64,000 nt of DNA from Hymenobacter convexus. GTDB lineage: Bacteria > Bacteroidota > Bacteroidia > Cytophagales > Hymenobacteraceae. The translations under genes and the position numbers were made by a program. Numbering within the stretch: position 1 is the first letter of the stretch; each line of letters begins with the position of its first letter. The stretch spans positions 62,001-126,000 of the forward strand of contig NZ_JAUQON010000011.1 in the NCBI RefSeq assembly GCF_030580955.1, given 5' to 3'. Below the pieces are notes generated by a model, which was not told the origin of the DNA, searched no databases, and saw only the letters and a program-made list of their open reading frames with translations. Below are positions 43,526-52,582 of this stretch, piece after piece.

Positions 43526-46024
43526 ATGCGCTTGCCCAAAGCACTTCTTGTTGCCCTGCTGGCCAGTGGCGCGGCCCTCTCGGCGTTTCGCCCCCGGCCC
43601 ACCGATGAAACGCTGCTTCAGCGCATTGCGCGCCAGGTGGGCGAATACTACACCACCGCCCGCCAGGAAAAAGCCTACCTCCACCTCGACCGCCCCGTGT
43701 ATGCCACCGGCGAAACCATCTGGTTCAGCGCTTACGTGGTAGACGGCTCGCGCCACCAGCTCGACTCGCTCAGCCAGGTGCTGCACGTCGATTTGCTTTC
43801 GCCCCAGCGCAAGGTGGTGGCCCGCCGTACCATTCGCCTGCAGGGCGGCCGCGCCAACGGCGATATTGACATCGCCGACTCGCTCACCGCCGGCACTTAT
43901 GTGCTGCGCGCCTACACCAACTGGATGCGCAACGCCGGCGAAAACTTCATTTACAGCCGCCGCCTCAGCGTGTGGCCCGCCTCGCCCCTGAGCCCGCCCG
44001 ACGTGCCCACCAGTACCCCCGGCGGCGCGGGCAGCAACGTGCGCCGCGTGGCCCGCCCCGGCCAGCCCGATATCCAGTTCTTCCCCGAAGGCGGCTACCT
44101 CGTGGAAGGCTTGCCCGCCGTGGTGGCCGTGAAAGCCACCGACGCCACCGGCCGCAGCCTGGCCGTGAAGGGCCAGATTATGAATGCCCAGAACGCGGTG
44201 GTAGTACCCGCCTACAGCAGCCGCCACGCCGGTATGGGGCGTTTTGCCTTTGTGCCCGGCGCGGGGCAGCGCTACCACGCCCGCATCGTGCTGCCCGATG
44301 GCACGGCCACCGACTACCCCCTGCCGGCGTCGCAGCCCAGCGGCTACACCCTGCACGTGGTGGAAAGCGCCGATGACTTTCTGGTGGAGGCCCGGTACCG
44401 GGGCCCCGGCGCGCCCGGCGCCGTGCAGCTCATGACCGAAGTGCGCGGCGTGGTGGCCTACCCCGGCCCCCGCACCCTCACCGCCGACGCGCCCGTGAGC
44501 TGGCGTATGCCCAAGAAAAACTACCCCAGCGGCATCGTGCACTTCACGCTGTTCGATGGGCAGGGCGCGCCGCAGTGTGAGCGGCTGGCTTTTGTGCTGA
44601 ACGGGCCCAGCGCGCTGCGCATCGCCATCACTTCCGACCAGACCAATTACGGGCCGCACGCGCCGGTGCAGCTCAATGTGCGCGTGACCGATGCCGCCGG
44701 CAAACCCGTGGCCACCAACTTCTCGCTGGGCGTGAGCGATGCCGGCCTGACGGCCATCGACCCGCAGGCCGAAACCATTGCCTCCAACCTGCTGCTCACT
44801 TCTGATTTGGTGGGCTACGTCGAGAACCCCGGCTACTACTTCCGCGAACCCTCGGCCGCCACCGCCCAGGCGCTGGACGACCTGCTGCTCACCCAGGGCT
44901 GGCGCCGCTTTGTGTGGAAGGAAGTGCTGGCCGGGCAGGCCCCGCCCATGCCCTTCACGCCGGAGCGCGACATTAGCCTGGTGGGCCAGGTGGTGAGCGC
45001 CAGCGGCAACCGCCCCATTCCCAACAGCCAGCTCACCTTTTTGCAGATGCGCCCCGGCAAGGTGGTGGCCACCGGCACCACCGATGTGAACGGCCGCTTC
45101 AGCTTCGCCGGCATTCCCGTTACCGATACGGCGCTCATCACGCTGCAGGCCCGGCGCGCGCAGGGCGGTTCCAACGTCCTCATCAAGCCCGATTTTGGCC
45201 CCGACCCCACGGGCGGGCCGCTGCCGCTGCTGCCGCAGCTTTCGGCCGCGCCGGCGGGTGTGGCCTCGTTCATCAAGCGCAGCCGCCAGGCCCAGGCCGC
45301 CGACCTGGACCTGCACCCCGAAAAAGCCGTTCGCAACATCAACCTCGGCAACGTGTCGGTGACGGCCAAGCGCGAAACCGTGCCCCGCGACGACCCGCGC
45401 CGCCTCTACGGTGCCACCGGCGGCACCGTGATTGACTTCGCCAACGACCCCACCGCCAAATCCGGCATGAACATTTTGCAGATGCTGCAGGGCCGGGTGG
45501 CCGGCCTCACCATCAGCGGCAACCCGCCCAATATGACGGCCCAGATTCGGAACAGCGGCAGCCCGTTGTTTATTCTCGACGGCATGAAGGTGGACATCGA
45601 CGCCATCAGCTCCATCAATTCGGCGGATGTGGAGTCGGTGGAGGTTTTCAAAGGCACCGAAGCGGCCATTTTTGGCGGCAGCGGCGGGGCCATTGCCATC
45701 TACACCAAACGCGCCAACCCCAACTATAAGGGCCCGCTGGGCGCCTCGCCCGGTATTGCCACGGTGAAGCTGCCTGGCTTCTACGCCGCCCGCGAGTTTT
45801 ACCAGCCGCGCTACAACGCCCTGCTCACCAATCCGCCCGCCGACCTGCGCACCAGCACGCTCTATTGGAACCCCCTGGTGCGTACCAATGCCAACGGCCA
45901 GGCCGAGCTGCACTTCTTCACCGCCGACGGCGGCGGTACCTTCCAGGCCATTGCCGAAGGCCTGAGCGTGGACGGCCAGCCCGCACAGGGCACTTCGAGC
46001 AACTTCGTGGTGCGCGGGAAGTAG
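43526..46024 (+). CDS. MG2-domain / TonB-plug chimeric protein
   Basis: 832 residues with a short signal (MRLPKALLVALLASGAALSA). An alpha-2-macroglobulin MG2-like domain opens at about residue 48 (KAYLHLDRPVYATGETIWFSAYVVDG). Further beta-sandwich segments follow to about 480. A carboxypeptidase-regulatory-like domain covers about 485-560 (ISLVGQVVSASGNRPIPNSQLTFLQ). A TonB-receptor plug domain covers about 600-735 (VSVTAKRE, ILQMLQGRVAGLTI, SPLFILDGMKVD, INSADVESVEVFKGTEAAIFGGSGGAIAIYTKR). No beta-barrel follows: only about 100 residues remain. This architecture occurs in other Bacteroidota; the role is unknown. It sits beside pectin genes but carries no upstream pectin site. Confidence 0.82.
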   Translation: MRLPKALLVALLASGAALSAFRPRPTDETLLQRIARQVGEYYTTARQEKAYLHLDRPVYATGETIWFSAYVVDGSRHQLDSLSQVLHVDLLSPQRKVVARRTIRLQGGRANGDIDIADSLTAGTYVLRAYTNWMRNAGENFIYSRRLSVWPASPLSPPDVPTSTPGGAGSNVRRVARPGQPDIQFFPEGGYLVEGLPAVVAVKATDATGRSLAVKGQIMNAQNAVVVPAYSSRHAGMGRFAFVPGAGQRYHARIVLPDGTATDYPLPASQPSGYTLHVVESADDFLVEARYRGPGAPGAVQLMTEVRGVVAYPGPRTLTADAPVSWRMPKKNYPSGIVHFTLFDGQGAPQCERLAFVLNGPSALRIAITSDQTNYGPHAPVQLNVRVTDAAGKPVATNFSLGVSDAGLTAIDPQAETIASNLLLTSDLVGYVENPGYYFREPSAATAQALDDLLLTQGWRRFVWKEVLAGQAPPMPFTPERDISLVGQVVSASGNRPIPNSQLTFLQMRPGKVVATGTTDVNGRFSFAGIPVTDTALITLQARRAQGGSNVLIKPDFGPDPTGGPLPLLPQLSAAPAGVASFIKRSRQAQAADLDLHPEKAVRNINLGNVSVTAKRETVPRDDPRRLYGATGGTVIDFANDPTAKSGMNILQMLQGRVAGLTISGNPPNMTAQIRNSGSPLFILDGMKVDIDAISSINSADVESVEVFKGTEAAIFGGSGGAIAIYTKRANPNYKGPLGASPGIATVKLPGFYAAREFYQPRYNALLTNPPADLRTSTLYWNPLVRTNANGQAELHFFTADGGGTFQAIAEGLSVDGQPAQGTSSNFVVRGK

Positions 46025-46041
46025 GGTAGTTACCGTGAAAA

Positions 46042-46087
46042 AAACAGCACGTCATGCTGAGCGCAGCCGAAGCATGACGTGCTGTTT
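46042..46087. repeat. Palindromic element, copy 8 (internally deleted)
   Basis: 17-bp perfect arms (46042-46058, 46071-46087) around GAGCGCAGCCGA. It keeps the outer left arm through GAAGCAT, then joins directly to the outer right arm at GCATGACGTG, so the inner arms and loop are missing. It starts 17 bases past the stop of the MG2-plug gene. Confidence 0.8.
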
Positions 46088-46105
46088 GAGTGCTTGCCAA
46101 ACAAC

Positions 46106-46140
46106 AAAAAGCCCCGCCGGCAATGCCAGCGGGGCTTTTT
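46106..46140. terminator. Bidirectional terminator
   Basis: AAAAAGCCCCGC and GCGGGGCTTTTT flank an 11-base loop between convergent stops of the MG2-plug gene and the first pectinesterase. Confidence 0.88.
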
Positions 46141-46159
46141 GTTGAGAAAGTCCCAAGCG

Positions 46160-48766
46160 TTACTCGCGCACCAGCTGCTGCGAGAGCGTGCCATCGGCCG
46201 TGCTCACGCGCAGCAGGTACACACCTGGGGCCAGCTGGCCGGTATTCAGCTGCGCTGCATCGGCCGTAATGGCCTGCGTGTGCACCACCTGCCCGAGGGC
46301 GTTGAGCACGGTGAGCGTGGCCGGCTTCGAAGTGCCCAGCAGGTCCACCGTAGCTTGGCCGGCCGCGGGGTTCGGGTACACCGACAGAGCCATGCCGTTG
46401 CGGGCCGCCCGGGTGGCCGTAATAACCCGCGTCTGGCCTTTGAGCACCACATCTTTCAGCAGCGCGTAGCGGCCCGAGCTGGAACTGGCACAGCCATAGT
46501 ACAGGCGCACGGTGAGCAAGCCGCCCGGGCCTACGCTCACGCCCGATGCATTATTAAGGGCAAAACGGTAGGTCTGATTGGCGCCGGTGTTCTGGTTAGC
46601 CAAGGCTACGGGCGTCGCGAAGGCGCCGTTGGCCGTGGAAGGCAGCACGCCGGCGGGCCCCCGGCCGCTGGTCACGTCCGTGGAGTCAAGCGTGAAATTG
46701 GTGCGAGAATACGCCACGGCCAGTTTGCCGGTGGTGTTGTAGAAAGCCGTCCAGAGCGTTATCGAATCAACCCGGATTTCCCGTAGGGCGCTTTGCGTAG
46801 ATGCGATGGTGAACTGCTCATAAAAACGGCGGTCAACGTTATTGCCGGGGCCGCCGCTGCTCGTGCTCCACAGCCCATCGGCGGTGGCGGCAAACGCCTG
46901 TCCGTAGCGGGTGGAGCGGGCCGGGTAAGCCGCTACGGTAGTCCCGTTCGAGAGCACGAAACGGCGTAGCGTGGGCGTGCTGGCCGTGGTGGCGGCCGTG
47001 CGGATGGCCGCGCTGTCCTGGTCGCTTACTTTCAACGACCACCATTTCAGCGGGTCCGACACCGGGGCGGCGGTATTGACTTTCGAGCCGGTTACGGCCA
47101 CGTTCTGGGCGGTGGCGGGCGTGCTGGTGTGCACAATGTTGCCAGCGTAGGTGCCCGCCGTGGTGGCGTTCAGGCGCACGCTGATGGTAGTGGCGGCCAC
47201 GGTATTGGCCGTGGGCGTGAGCACCAGCGGCGTGGCGTTGGTATACCAGTTGGTGCCGCCGTTGGCCGATACTTCGTAGCCGGCCGGGGGCGTCACCGTC
47301 AGGGGCGCGGTGAGGTTGGTAGCCGAGAGGGAGTACGTCTGCACCGCCGAGGCGCCGGTCTGGTACTGCGCAAACGTACCCAGCGACGTGGTATTGGCCA
47401 CAATGGTGGCGATGCTCGACACGGTGGCCGTAAGTGTGGTGTGCGTGGCCAGACCGGCTTTCGAGGCCTGCACTTTGTAGTAGTACACGTTGCCAGCGGC
47501 GGGCAGCGCGTCGGTCATCTGAAAGTTGTAGGTCGAGTCGGTGGCCGCCGTCACGGTGTTAATCTGGCTGAAATTCACGTTGTCCGTCGAGCGCAGCAGG
47601 TCGTAGCGAATGCCCGCCATGGCCCAGCTGATGTTCCAGTCCAGCGTGGTTTGGGTGGCGCCTTTGGTGGCGCGGAAGTTCGACACGGCAATGGCCGGCG
47701 TGAACGCCGTGCAGATGCCGGGAGCCACGGCACAGGGGTTCCAGGCGCCAAACACGGTGCTGGTCTGGTACTGGGCGGTGTCGGCCACGGCCAGCTGGCG
47801 CGACCACGCCACGCGCTGGCCCAGGTTCACGTTGCGGCCGCTGAAGTAGCGGGGCCGGAACTCGGCGTAGGTAATGAGGTTGGTGTCGGTGCCGGCGTCC
47901 CAGGTGGTCCAGCCGGCAGGCTGAATCTGGTTGAAGCCCAGCGTGGGCTTCACAAATACCACCTTGTTCTGCGTCAGGGGCGTACTGCCAGTCGAATTTT
48001 GCCAGGGCCGGCCCAAGTAATAGAGCGTGGCGCCGGTGTTGGACGGGATTTTGGCATCGTGGAAAATGAAGCCGAACGCCTGGCCGGGCGGCGTGTTGGC
48101 CGCCGTGATGTAGGAGGCGCCGTTAGTGGAGCGCGACTTGGCATAAATCACGCAGCGGTCGAAAATGTCAATCGAGCTGCCGAAGATAAAGTCCACGTTG
48201 CCATCGATGTAGCAGTCGCGGAAGTAGTGCATCGGCGCGCCGGTGCCCTTCACGTACAGCGTGTCCTGGTTGCCCAGGAGGCGGCAGTTTTTGAACACCG
48301 CGCGGTCGGCATTCACCAGCACCGCCACGGCCTGCGAGCCGTCGCCGAACGAATTTTCAAACGTGAGGTTCAGGGCCGAGAAGTCGTTGGCATTCACGCT
48401 GAAGCTGGCCGAATTCTGGGTGCCCAAAGCCACGCCGCCCACCAGGGTACTGGCACCGTCGGTGTAGGTCAGAATGGTGTTGGCCACGCTTTCGCCCTCC
48501 AGCTGAATGAACGGCTTGGTGGCCGGAATGCTGATTTTCTCGCGGTAAACGCCGTTTTTGATGAAGATGCTGTAGACCGTGGTGCGGCCGGTAGGGGCGG
48601 CGGCAATGGCGGCGGCCACGGTAGTGTAGTTGCCAGTGCCGTCCTGGGCCACGGTCACGTCGTAGGCAAAGGCGCGGCTGACCGCCAGCGCCATAAAGCT
48701 CAGCAGCACCCAGAAACGGGCCGCCGGGCGTCGCCAGGTGAAGTATTCAGCGAAGAAGTTTGACAT
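46160..48766 (-). CDS. Multidomain pectinesterase (CE8) with T9SS sorting domain
   Basis: 868 residues. Signal segment FWVLLSFMALAVSRAFA. The CE8 beta-helix (about 35-345) starts YDVTVAQDGTGNYTTVAAAI and has the active-site motifs GNQDTLY (oxyanion Gln and acid/base Asp), VDFIFGS (nucleophile Asp) and YLGRPW (Arg). An FN3-like region (about 360-460) and an Ig-like region (about 465-560) follow. The unassigned 200-residue module shared with neighbouring proteins lies at about 568-776. The T9SS tail is VYPNPAAGQATVDL...APGVYLLRVS. It removes methyl esters from surface-exposed pectin, opening it to the lyase. Site b lies 92 bases upstream of the start. Confidence 0.92.
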   Translation of the reverse strand: MSNFFAEYFTWRRPAARFWVLLSFMALAVSRAFAYDVTVAQDGTGNYTTVAAAIAAAPTGRTTVYSIFIKNGVYREKISIPATKPFIQLEGESVANTILTYTDGASTLVGGVALGTQNSASFSVNANDFSALNLTFENSFGDGSQAVAVLVNADRAVFKNCRLLGNQDTLYVKGTGAPMHYFRDCYIDGNVDFIFGSSIDIFDRCVIYAKSRSTNGASYITAANTPPGQAFGFIFHDAKIPSNTGATLYYLGRPWQNSTGSTPLTQNKVVFVKPTLGFNQIQPAGWTTWDAGTDTNLITYAEFRPRYFSGRNVNLGQRVAWSRQLAVADTAQYQTSTVFGAWNPCAVAPGICTAFTPAIAVSNFRATKGATQTTLDWNISWAMAGIRYDLLRSTDNVNFSQINTVTAATDSTYNFQMTDALPAAGNVYYYKVQASKAGLATHTTLTATVSSIATIVANTTSLGTFAQYQTGASAVQTYSLSATNLTAPLTVTPPAGYEVSANGGTNWYTNATPLVLTPTANTVAATTISVRLNATTAGTYAGNIVHTSTPATAQNVAVTGSKVNTAAPVSDPLKWWSLKVSDQDSAAIRTAATTASTPTLRRFVLSNGTTVAAYPARSTRYGQAFAATADGLWSTSSGGPGNNVDRRFYEQFTIASTQSALREIRVDSITLWTAFYNTTGKLAVAYSRTNFTLDSTDVTSGRGPAGVLPSTANGAFATPVALANQNTGANQTYRFALNNASGVSVGPGGLLTVRLYYGCASSSSGRYALLKDVVLKGQTRVITATRAARNGMALSVYPNPAAGQATVDLLGTSKPATLTVLNALGQVVHTQAITADAAQLNTGQLAPGVYLLRVSTADGTLSQQLVRE

Positions 48767-48858
48767 AGAAAATGAGTGTGATGTTGGGAGAGAATTCTGC
48801 TCAATATTACCCGGTTCCGGCCCCAGGCAGGGCCCAATAACCGGGCTTTATTTGCGCA

Positions 48859-48876
48859 ATCGATGCCGGTAATTCG
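48859..48876 (-). promoter_or_regulatory. Pectin-locus palindrome, site b (diverged)
   Basis: On the minus strand CGAATTACCGGCATCGAT followed by TGCGCAAATAAA. The left half is diverged but the CCGG centre and the TTGCGCAAA extension are kept. A TAATATTG box (minus strand, 48802-48809) lies 49 bases further on. The gene starts 92 bases from the site, the same distance as at site c. Confidence 0.65.
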
Positions 48877-48923
48877 CGAGCTGCCGTGGCGCGCTTTTCT
48901 GCTTCACGAGGCGGGCCGGCACT

Positions 48924-48966
48924 AAACACAAAATGCTCCAGCCAGCGGCCGGAGCATTTTGTGTTT
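48924..48966 (-). terminator. Terminator after the second pectinesterase
   Basis: Perfect 16-bp stem: AAACACAAAATGCTCC at 48924-48939 and its complement at 48951-48966, with an 11-base loop and A/T at both flanks. Confidence 0.8.
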
Positions 48967-48997
48967 CAGGCAAATGCCTGCGAAACGGCGGCGTGGG

Positions 48998-51900
48998 CTA
49001 TTCCACCACCACCTTGCGCGTTACGGGCGTGCCATCCACGTTCAGGCGCAGCGTGTACACGCCGGCGGCCAGGCCGCGCACGTCAAACTCAGCGTCGATG
49101 GGCTGGCCGTTGGCGGCGCTGAGGCGCTGCGTCCGCACGGTTTGGCCCAGTGTATTGATGAGCGTGGCCGATACCGCCGCCTTGCTGCTGACGGCCGGCA
49201 ACTGCACCCGGAACGACGTGGAGGTCGGGTTCGGGAACAGCTGCAACTGCCCGGCCAGCGCCCGGGCCGATGTAGTGGCCAGCGCCACCGAAGCCGTACC
49301 CTTGAAACGCAGATTCTTAAGCATGGCGTAGCGCGGGGTGCCGGTGCTGCCGCAGGCGTAGTACAGGCGCACGGTGAGCGTCTGGCCACCAGCCAGCGGC
49401 ACGCCGCCGTTGCGCAGCACCACGCGGTAGAGGTTGGTGTTGCCGGAGGTCTGGTTCAGTAGCGGGAAGGAGTTGGTGAAGTTGCCGCTGGCACTGAGCG
49501 TCTGCAGCCCGCCGGGGCCGTACGCCGCCACAATTTCGGTCGAGTCGGCCGGCGTCGTGAAGCCATTCAGCGAGTATACCACCGCCATTTTAGTGTTGGA
49601 GCTGGTATTATAAAACGCCGAGTTGAACAGCAGCGTGTCGACGCGCACCGCCGAGCCGGCGGCTACTGCCAGGGTGAACTGCTCGTAGTACATGCGGTTG
49701 AGCGTGCCGCCCACCGTGGTCCAGGTGCCGTCGCCGTTGGCGCTGGGCCCAAAGGCCTGGCCGAACTGGTTCGAGTAGGCCGGCACCGTGGCCAGCGTCG
49801 TACCGTTCGACAGGTACAGGCGCTTGAGCGTGGGCACCGTGGGCAGGATGCGGCTGCTCCGGGCTTGGGTGCTGTCAACGTTGTTCACGCGCAGCGGCCA
49901 CTGCTCCAGCACCGTCACCGGCACCGGGGCCACGTCGCCCTTCACGCGGAAGTTCTTGAGCATGGCGTAGCGCGGGGTGCCAGTGCTGCCGCAGGCGTAG
50001 TACAAGCGCACGGTCAGCGTCTGGCCGGCGGCCACGGTCACGCCGCCGCTGGGGTTAGCGGTGCTGGGGCCGCTCAGGGCCACGCGGTAGAGGTTGGTGT
50101 TGCCCGAAGTTTGGTTCAGCAGCGGGAACGAGCGGTTGAAGTTGCCACTGGCGCTAAGCGTCTGCGTCCCGCCGGGGCCGGTCACGCCGGTAATCTCCGT
50201 GGAATCGGCCGGGGTGGTGAAGCCGTTGAGCGAGTACACAATGCCCATCTTGGTGTTGGAGCTGGTGTTGTAAAACGCCGAGTTGAACAGCAGCGAGTCC
50301 ACGCGCATGGTGGGCGCCCCGGCGGCCACGGTCACGGTAAACTGCTCGTAGTACATGCGGTTGAGCGTGCCGCCCACCGTGGTCCAGGTGCCGTCGCCGT
50401 TGGCGCTGGGCCCAAAGGCCTGGCCGAACTGGTTCGAGTAGGCCGGCACCGTGGCCAGCGTGGTGCCGTTCGACAGATACAGGCGCTTGAGCGTGGGCGT
50501 AGTGGCTGTTAAACGGCTGCTGCGGATTTGGGCGCTGTCGGCGTTGTTCACGCGCAGCGGCCACCACTGCAACAGGTTCGAGGTGATGGTGGGCGCCACA
50601 ATGGCCGTGCCGCTCAGGCTGAGTACTACGTTGGTGGCGTTGGTGCTGGTCAGCGTCAGGGTGCCGGTGTAGGGGCCGGCCGTGGTGGCGTTCAGCCGCA
50701 CGTAGACCGGGGTGGCGGCCAGTGTGCCGCTGGTGGGCGTGAGGCTCACGCTGCTGGCGTAGGTGCCGCCCGAAGTCAGCGACACTTGGAAATTGGCCGA
50801 GGCCGTCACCGTCACGGGGCCCGCCAGGTCGGAGCCCGACACCGACACGTTTTGCGCGCCCGAGCCCGTACCCAACTGCTGCGTGAAGCCGCCCAGCGTG
50901 CCCGTCACTATGATGGTGGGGGCACTGGTGATGGTCACGGTGTCGGACGAAATCTGGCGCACGGCGTTGCTGCCGCGCACGAAGTACTTGTAGAGGCTGC
51001 CCGAGGCCGGAATGGCATCGGAGTAAGCGTAGTTGAAGGTCGTGTCGTTGGGCTCGGTCTGGCTGTTAACCACCGCAAAAGCACCGAGGACGGCCGGCGG
51101 CGTGGCCGTGGCGCGGAACACGCTCAGCACGTCGCCGCTGATGGGCCAACTCGTGTTCCACGTAAAGGTCGAGTTGGTGGTGCTAGTACCTTTTACGCCC
51201 CGGAAATTGTTGACGATGACAGTTTTTACAAACGGCGTTGCGCAGTCAATGAGCGTGCACGGGTCCCAGGTGCCCATGATGTTGGCCTTGGTATAAGTGG
51301 CAGCTTCGGCGGCGGTGAGTTGCGACGAGGGCTGCACCGGCGTCAGGCCCTGGCCCGACAGCACCCGGCTGGCCACGTTGATTGGCCGCCCGTTGAAGTG
51401 CGTGTTCTGGTACTCCACAAAATACGAGTCGCGGATGGTGGCCGTGCCGGCCGAGCTGGTCGGCGACCAGCCTTCGTTCAGAATCAGCGGCGTCGAGAGG
51501 TTGCAGTTCAGGAACGCGGCTTTGGGGTTGGCCTGCCAGGGCCGGCCGAGGTCGTAGGTGGTGCCGCCGGCCACCGAGTGCCCGGTCACGTTGCAGTTCT
51601 TAAACACCAGCCCGAAGGCCTGCCCGGCCGGCGTATTGGGCACGGCAATGTAGGACGTGGAGGCCGTAGCCTTATTTTTCGCGTAAATGTTGCAGTTCTC
51701 GAACAGGGCAATGGCGCTGCCGAAAATAAAGTCGGTGTTGCCTTCCACGTAGCAGTTGAGGAAGTACTGGTGCGGCGTGCCGTTGCCCTTCAGGTACATC
51801 GTGTCCTGGTTGCCCAGGAAGCGGCAGTTGCGGAAGGCGGCCCGGTCGTTGTTCACCAGAATGGCCACCGCCTGCCCGTTGGAAGCGGCCTCGCCAAACG

Positions 51901-52321
51901 AGTTTTCAAACGTGAGGTTCAGCGCCGAAAAGTCGGTGGCGTTGATGGTCACCGAGGCCGAGTTCTGGGTGCCCAGCGCCACGCCGTTCACGATGGTACC
52001 GGCCGAGTTATTGTAGGTCAGCACGGTGTTGCCCACGCTCTCGCCCACCAGCTGGATGAACGGCTTGGTGGCGGGCACGGTCACCACCTCCCGGTAGCGG
52101 CCGTTCTTGATAAAAATGGTGAACGGAGTGGTGCGGCCCGTCGGGGCCGCGTCGATGGCCGCCTGCACGGTGGTGTAGTTGCCGGTGCCGTCCTTGGCCA
52201 CGGTCAGGTCGTAGGCGAATACGCGCGTGCTGAGCCCGCTCAGCAGCAAAAGGCCCAGCAGGGCCCAGAATCGAGCCACGGCCCGGCCCCGGACCCCGGG
52301 CGTTGAGGAAAAGTTTGACAT
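48998..52321 (-). CDS. Large multidomain pectinesterase (CE8) with duplicated module and T9SS domain
   Basis: 1107 residues, a paralog of the adjacent pectinesterase. Signal segment FWALLGLLLLSGLSTRVFA. CE8 domain at about 37-355 with GNQDTMY, TDFIFGS and DLGRPW intact. An FN3-like region (about 365-460) and an Ig-like region (about 470-575) follow. Two tandem copies of the unassigned module come next, at about 584-795 and 805-1007; they are near-identical over long stretches even at DNA level. A T9SS tail closes the protein (LFPNPTSTSFRVQL...GLAAGVYTLRLN). Surface pectin de-esterification is the expected role. Site c lies 92 bases upstream. Confidence 0.92.
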   Translation of the reverse strand: MSNFSSTPGVRGRAVARFWALLGLLLLSGLSTRVFAYDLTVAKDGTGNYTTVQAAIDAAPTGRTTPFTIFIKNGRYREVVTVPATKPFIQLVGESVGNTVLTYNNSAGTIVNGVALGTQNSASVTINATDFSALNLTFENSFGEAASNGQAVAILVNNDRAAFRNCRFLGNQDTMYLKGNGTPHQYFLNCYVEGNTDFIFGSAIALFENCNIYAKNKATASTSYIAVPNTPAGQAFGLVFKNCNVTGHSVAGGTTYDLGRPWQANPKAAFLNCNLSTPLILNEGWSPTSSAGTATIRDSYFVEYQNTHFNGRPINVASRVLSGQGLTPVQPSSQLTAAEAATYTKANIMGTWDPCTLIDCATPFVKTVIVNNFRGVKGTSTTNSTFTWNTSWPISGDVLSVFRATATPPAVLGAFAVVNSQTEPNDTTFNYAYSDAIPASGSLYKYFVRGSNAVRQISSDTVTITSAPTIIVTGTLGGFTQQLGTGSGAQNVSVSGSDLAGPVTVTASANFQVSLTSGGTYASSVSLTPTSGTLAATPVYVRLNATTAGPYTGTLTLTSTNATNVVLSLSGTAIVAPTITSNLLQWWPLRVNNADSAQIRSSRLTATTPTLKRLYLSNGTTLATVPAYSNQFGQAFGPSANGDGTWTTVGGTLNRMYYEQFTVTVAAGAPTMRVDSLLFNSAFYNTSSNTKMGIVYSLNGFTTPADSTEITGVTGPGGTQTLSASGNFNRSFPLLNQTSGNTNLYRVALSGPSTANPSGGVTVAAGQTLTVRLYYACGSTGTPRYAMLKNFRVKGDVAPVPVTVLEQWPLRVNNVDSTQARSSRILPTVPTLKRLYLSNGTTLATVPAYSNQFGQAFGPSANGDGTWTTVGGTLNRMYYEQFTLAVAAGSAVRVDTLLFNSAFYNTSSNTKMAVVYSLNGFTTPADSTEIVAAYGPGGLQTLSASGNFTNSFPLLNQTSGNTNLYRVVLRNGGVPLAGGQTLTVRLYYACGSTGTPRYAMLKNLRFKGTASVALATTSARALAGQLQLFPNPTSTSFRVQLPAVSSKAAVSATLINTLGQTVRTQRLSAANGQPIDAEFDVRGLAAGVYTLRLNVDGTPVTRKVVVE
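49300..50575 (-). repeat. Tandem intragenic duplication of the unassigned module
   Basis: Two units, about 49300-49910 and 49940-50575. They are related by offsets of 639 bases at one end and 663 at the other; the difference is an 8-codon insertion (around STANPSGG). Stretches exceeding 100 bases, such as 49681-49798 against 50345-50462, are identical by eye. Confidence 0.85.
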
Positions 52322-52413
52322 AAGAAACGAGTTGGTGTTGGGGGGAGAATTCTAATCAATATTACCCTGGCCAGCCCCTAAGCGACTCTGAAACTGGCCG
52401 CTTTATTTGCGCA

Positions 52414-52431
52414 ATCGTTGCCGGGAACGTT
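52414..52431 (-). promoter_or_regulatory. Pectin-locus palindrome, site c
   Basis: On the minus strand AACGTTCCCGGCAACGAT followed by TGCGCAAATAAA. A TAATATTG box (minus strand, 52357-52364) lies 49 bases further on, and the start of the large pectinesterase is 92 bases from the site. Confidence 0.75.
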
Positions 52432-52527
52432 GCCAGCTCGTCTTCAAGGCACTCCGCTGAAATGTGCCCGGCCTCCCAGCCCACCAATTGCTTTACAGCT
52501 AGCCTTTAGCAAAAATCCCGAAAACAG

Positions 52528-52558
52528 AAAGCGCCCCCGGCTAAGCCAGGGGCGCTTT
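52528..52558 (-). terminator. Terminator after the module-only protein
   Basis: AAAGCGCCCC...GGC pairs with GCC...GGGGCGCTTT with one mismatch, 25 bases past the minus-strand stop. Confidence 0.75.
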
Positions 52559-52582
52559 TAAAAAGGATTGTTAGAGAAAGAG

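Noticed and set aside
43436..45913. 825-codon open frame antisense to the MG2-plug gene
   Set aside because: The frame mirrors the GC-rich codon bias of the sense gene; its His/Gly/Ala-rich translation has no domain, and the sense strand has clear MG2 and plug motifs.
50528..52306. 592-codon open frame antisense to the large pectinesterase, and a similar 544-codon frame at 47129-48763
   Set aside because: Both mirror CE8 genes with intact active sites and have low-complexity Gly/Arg/His/Val translations.
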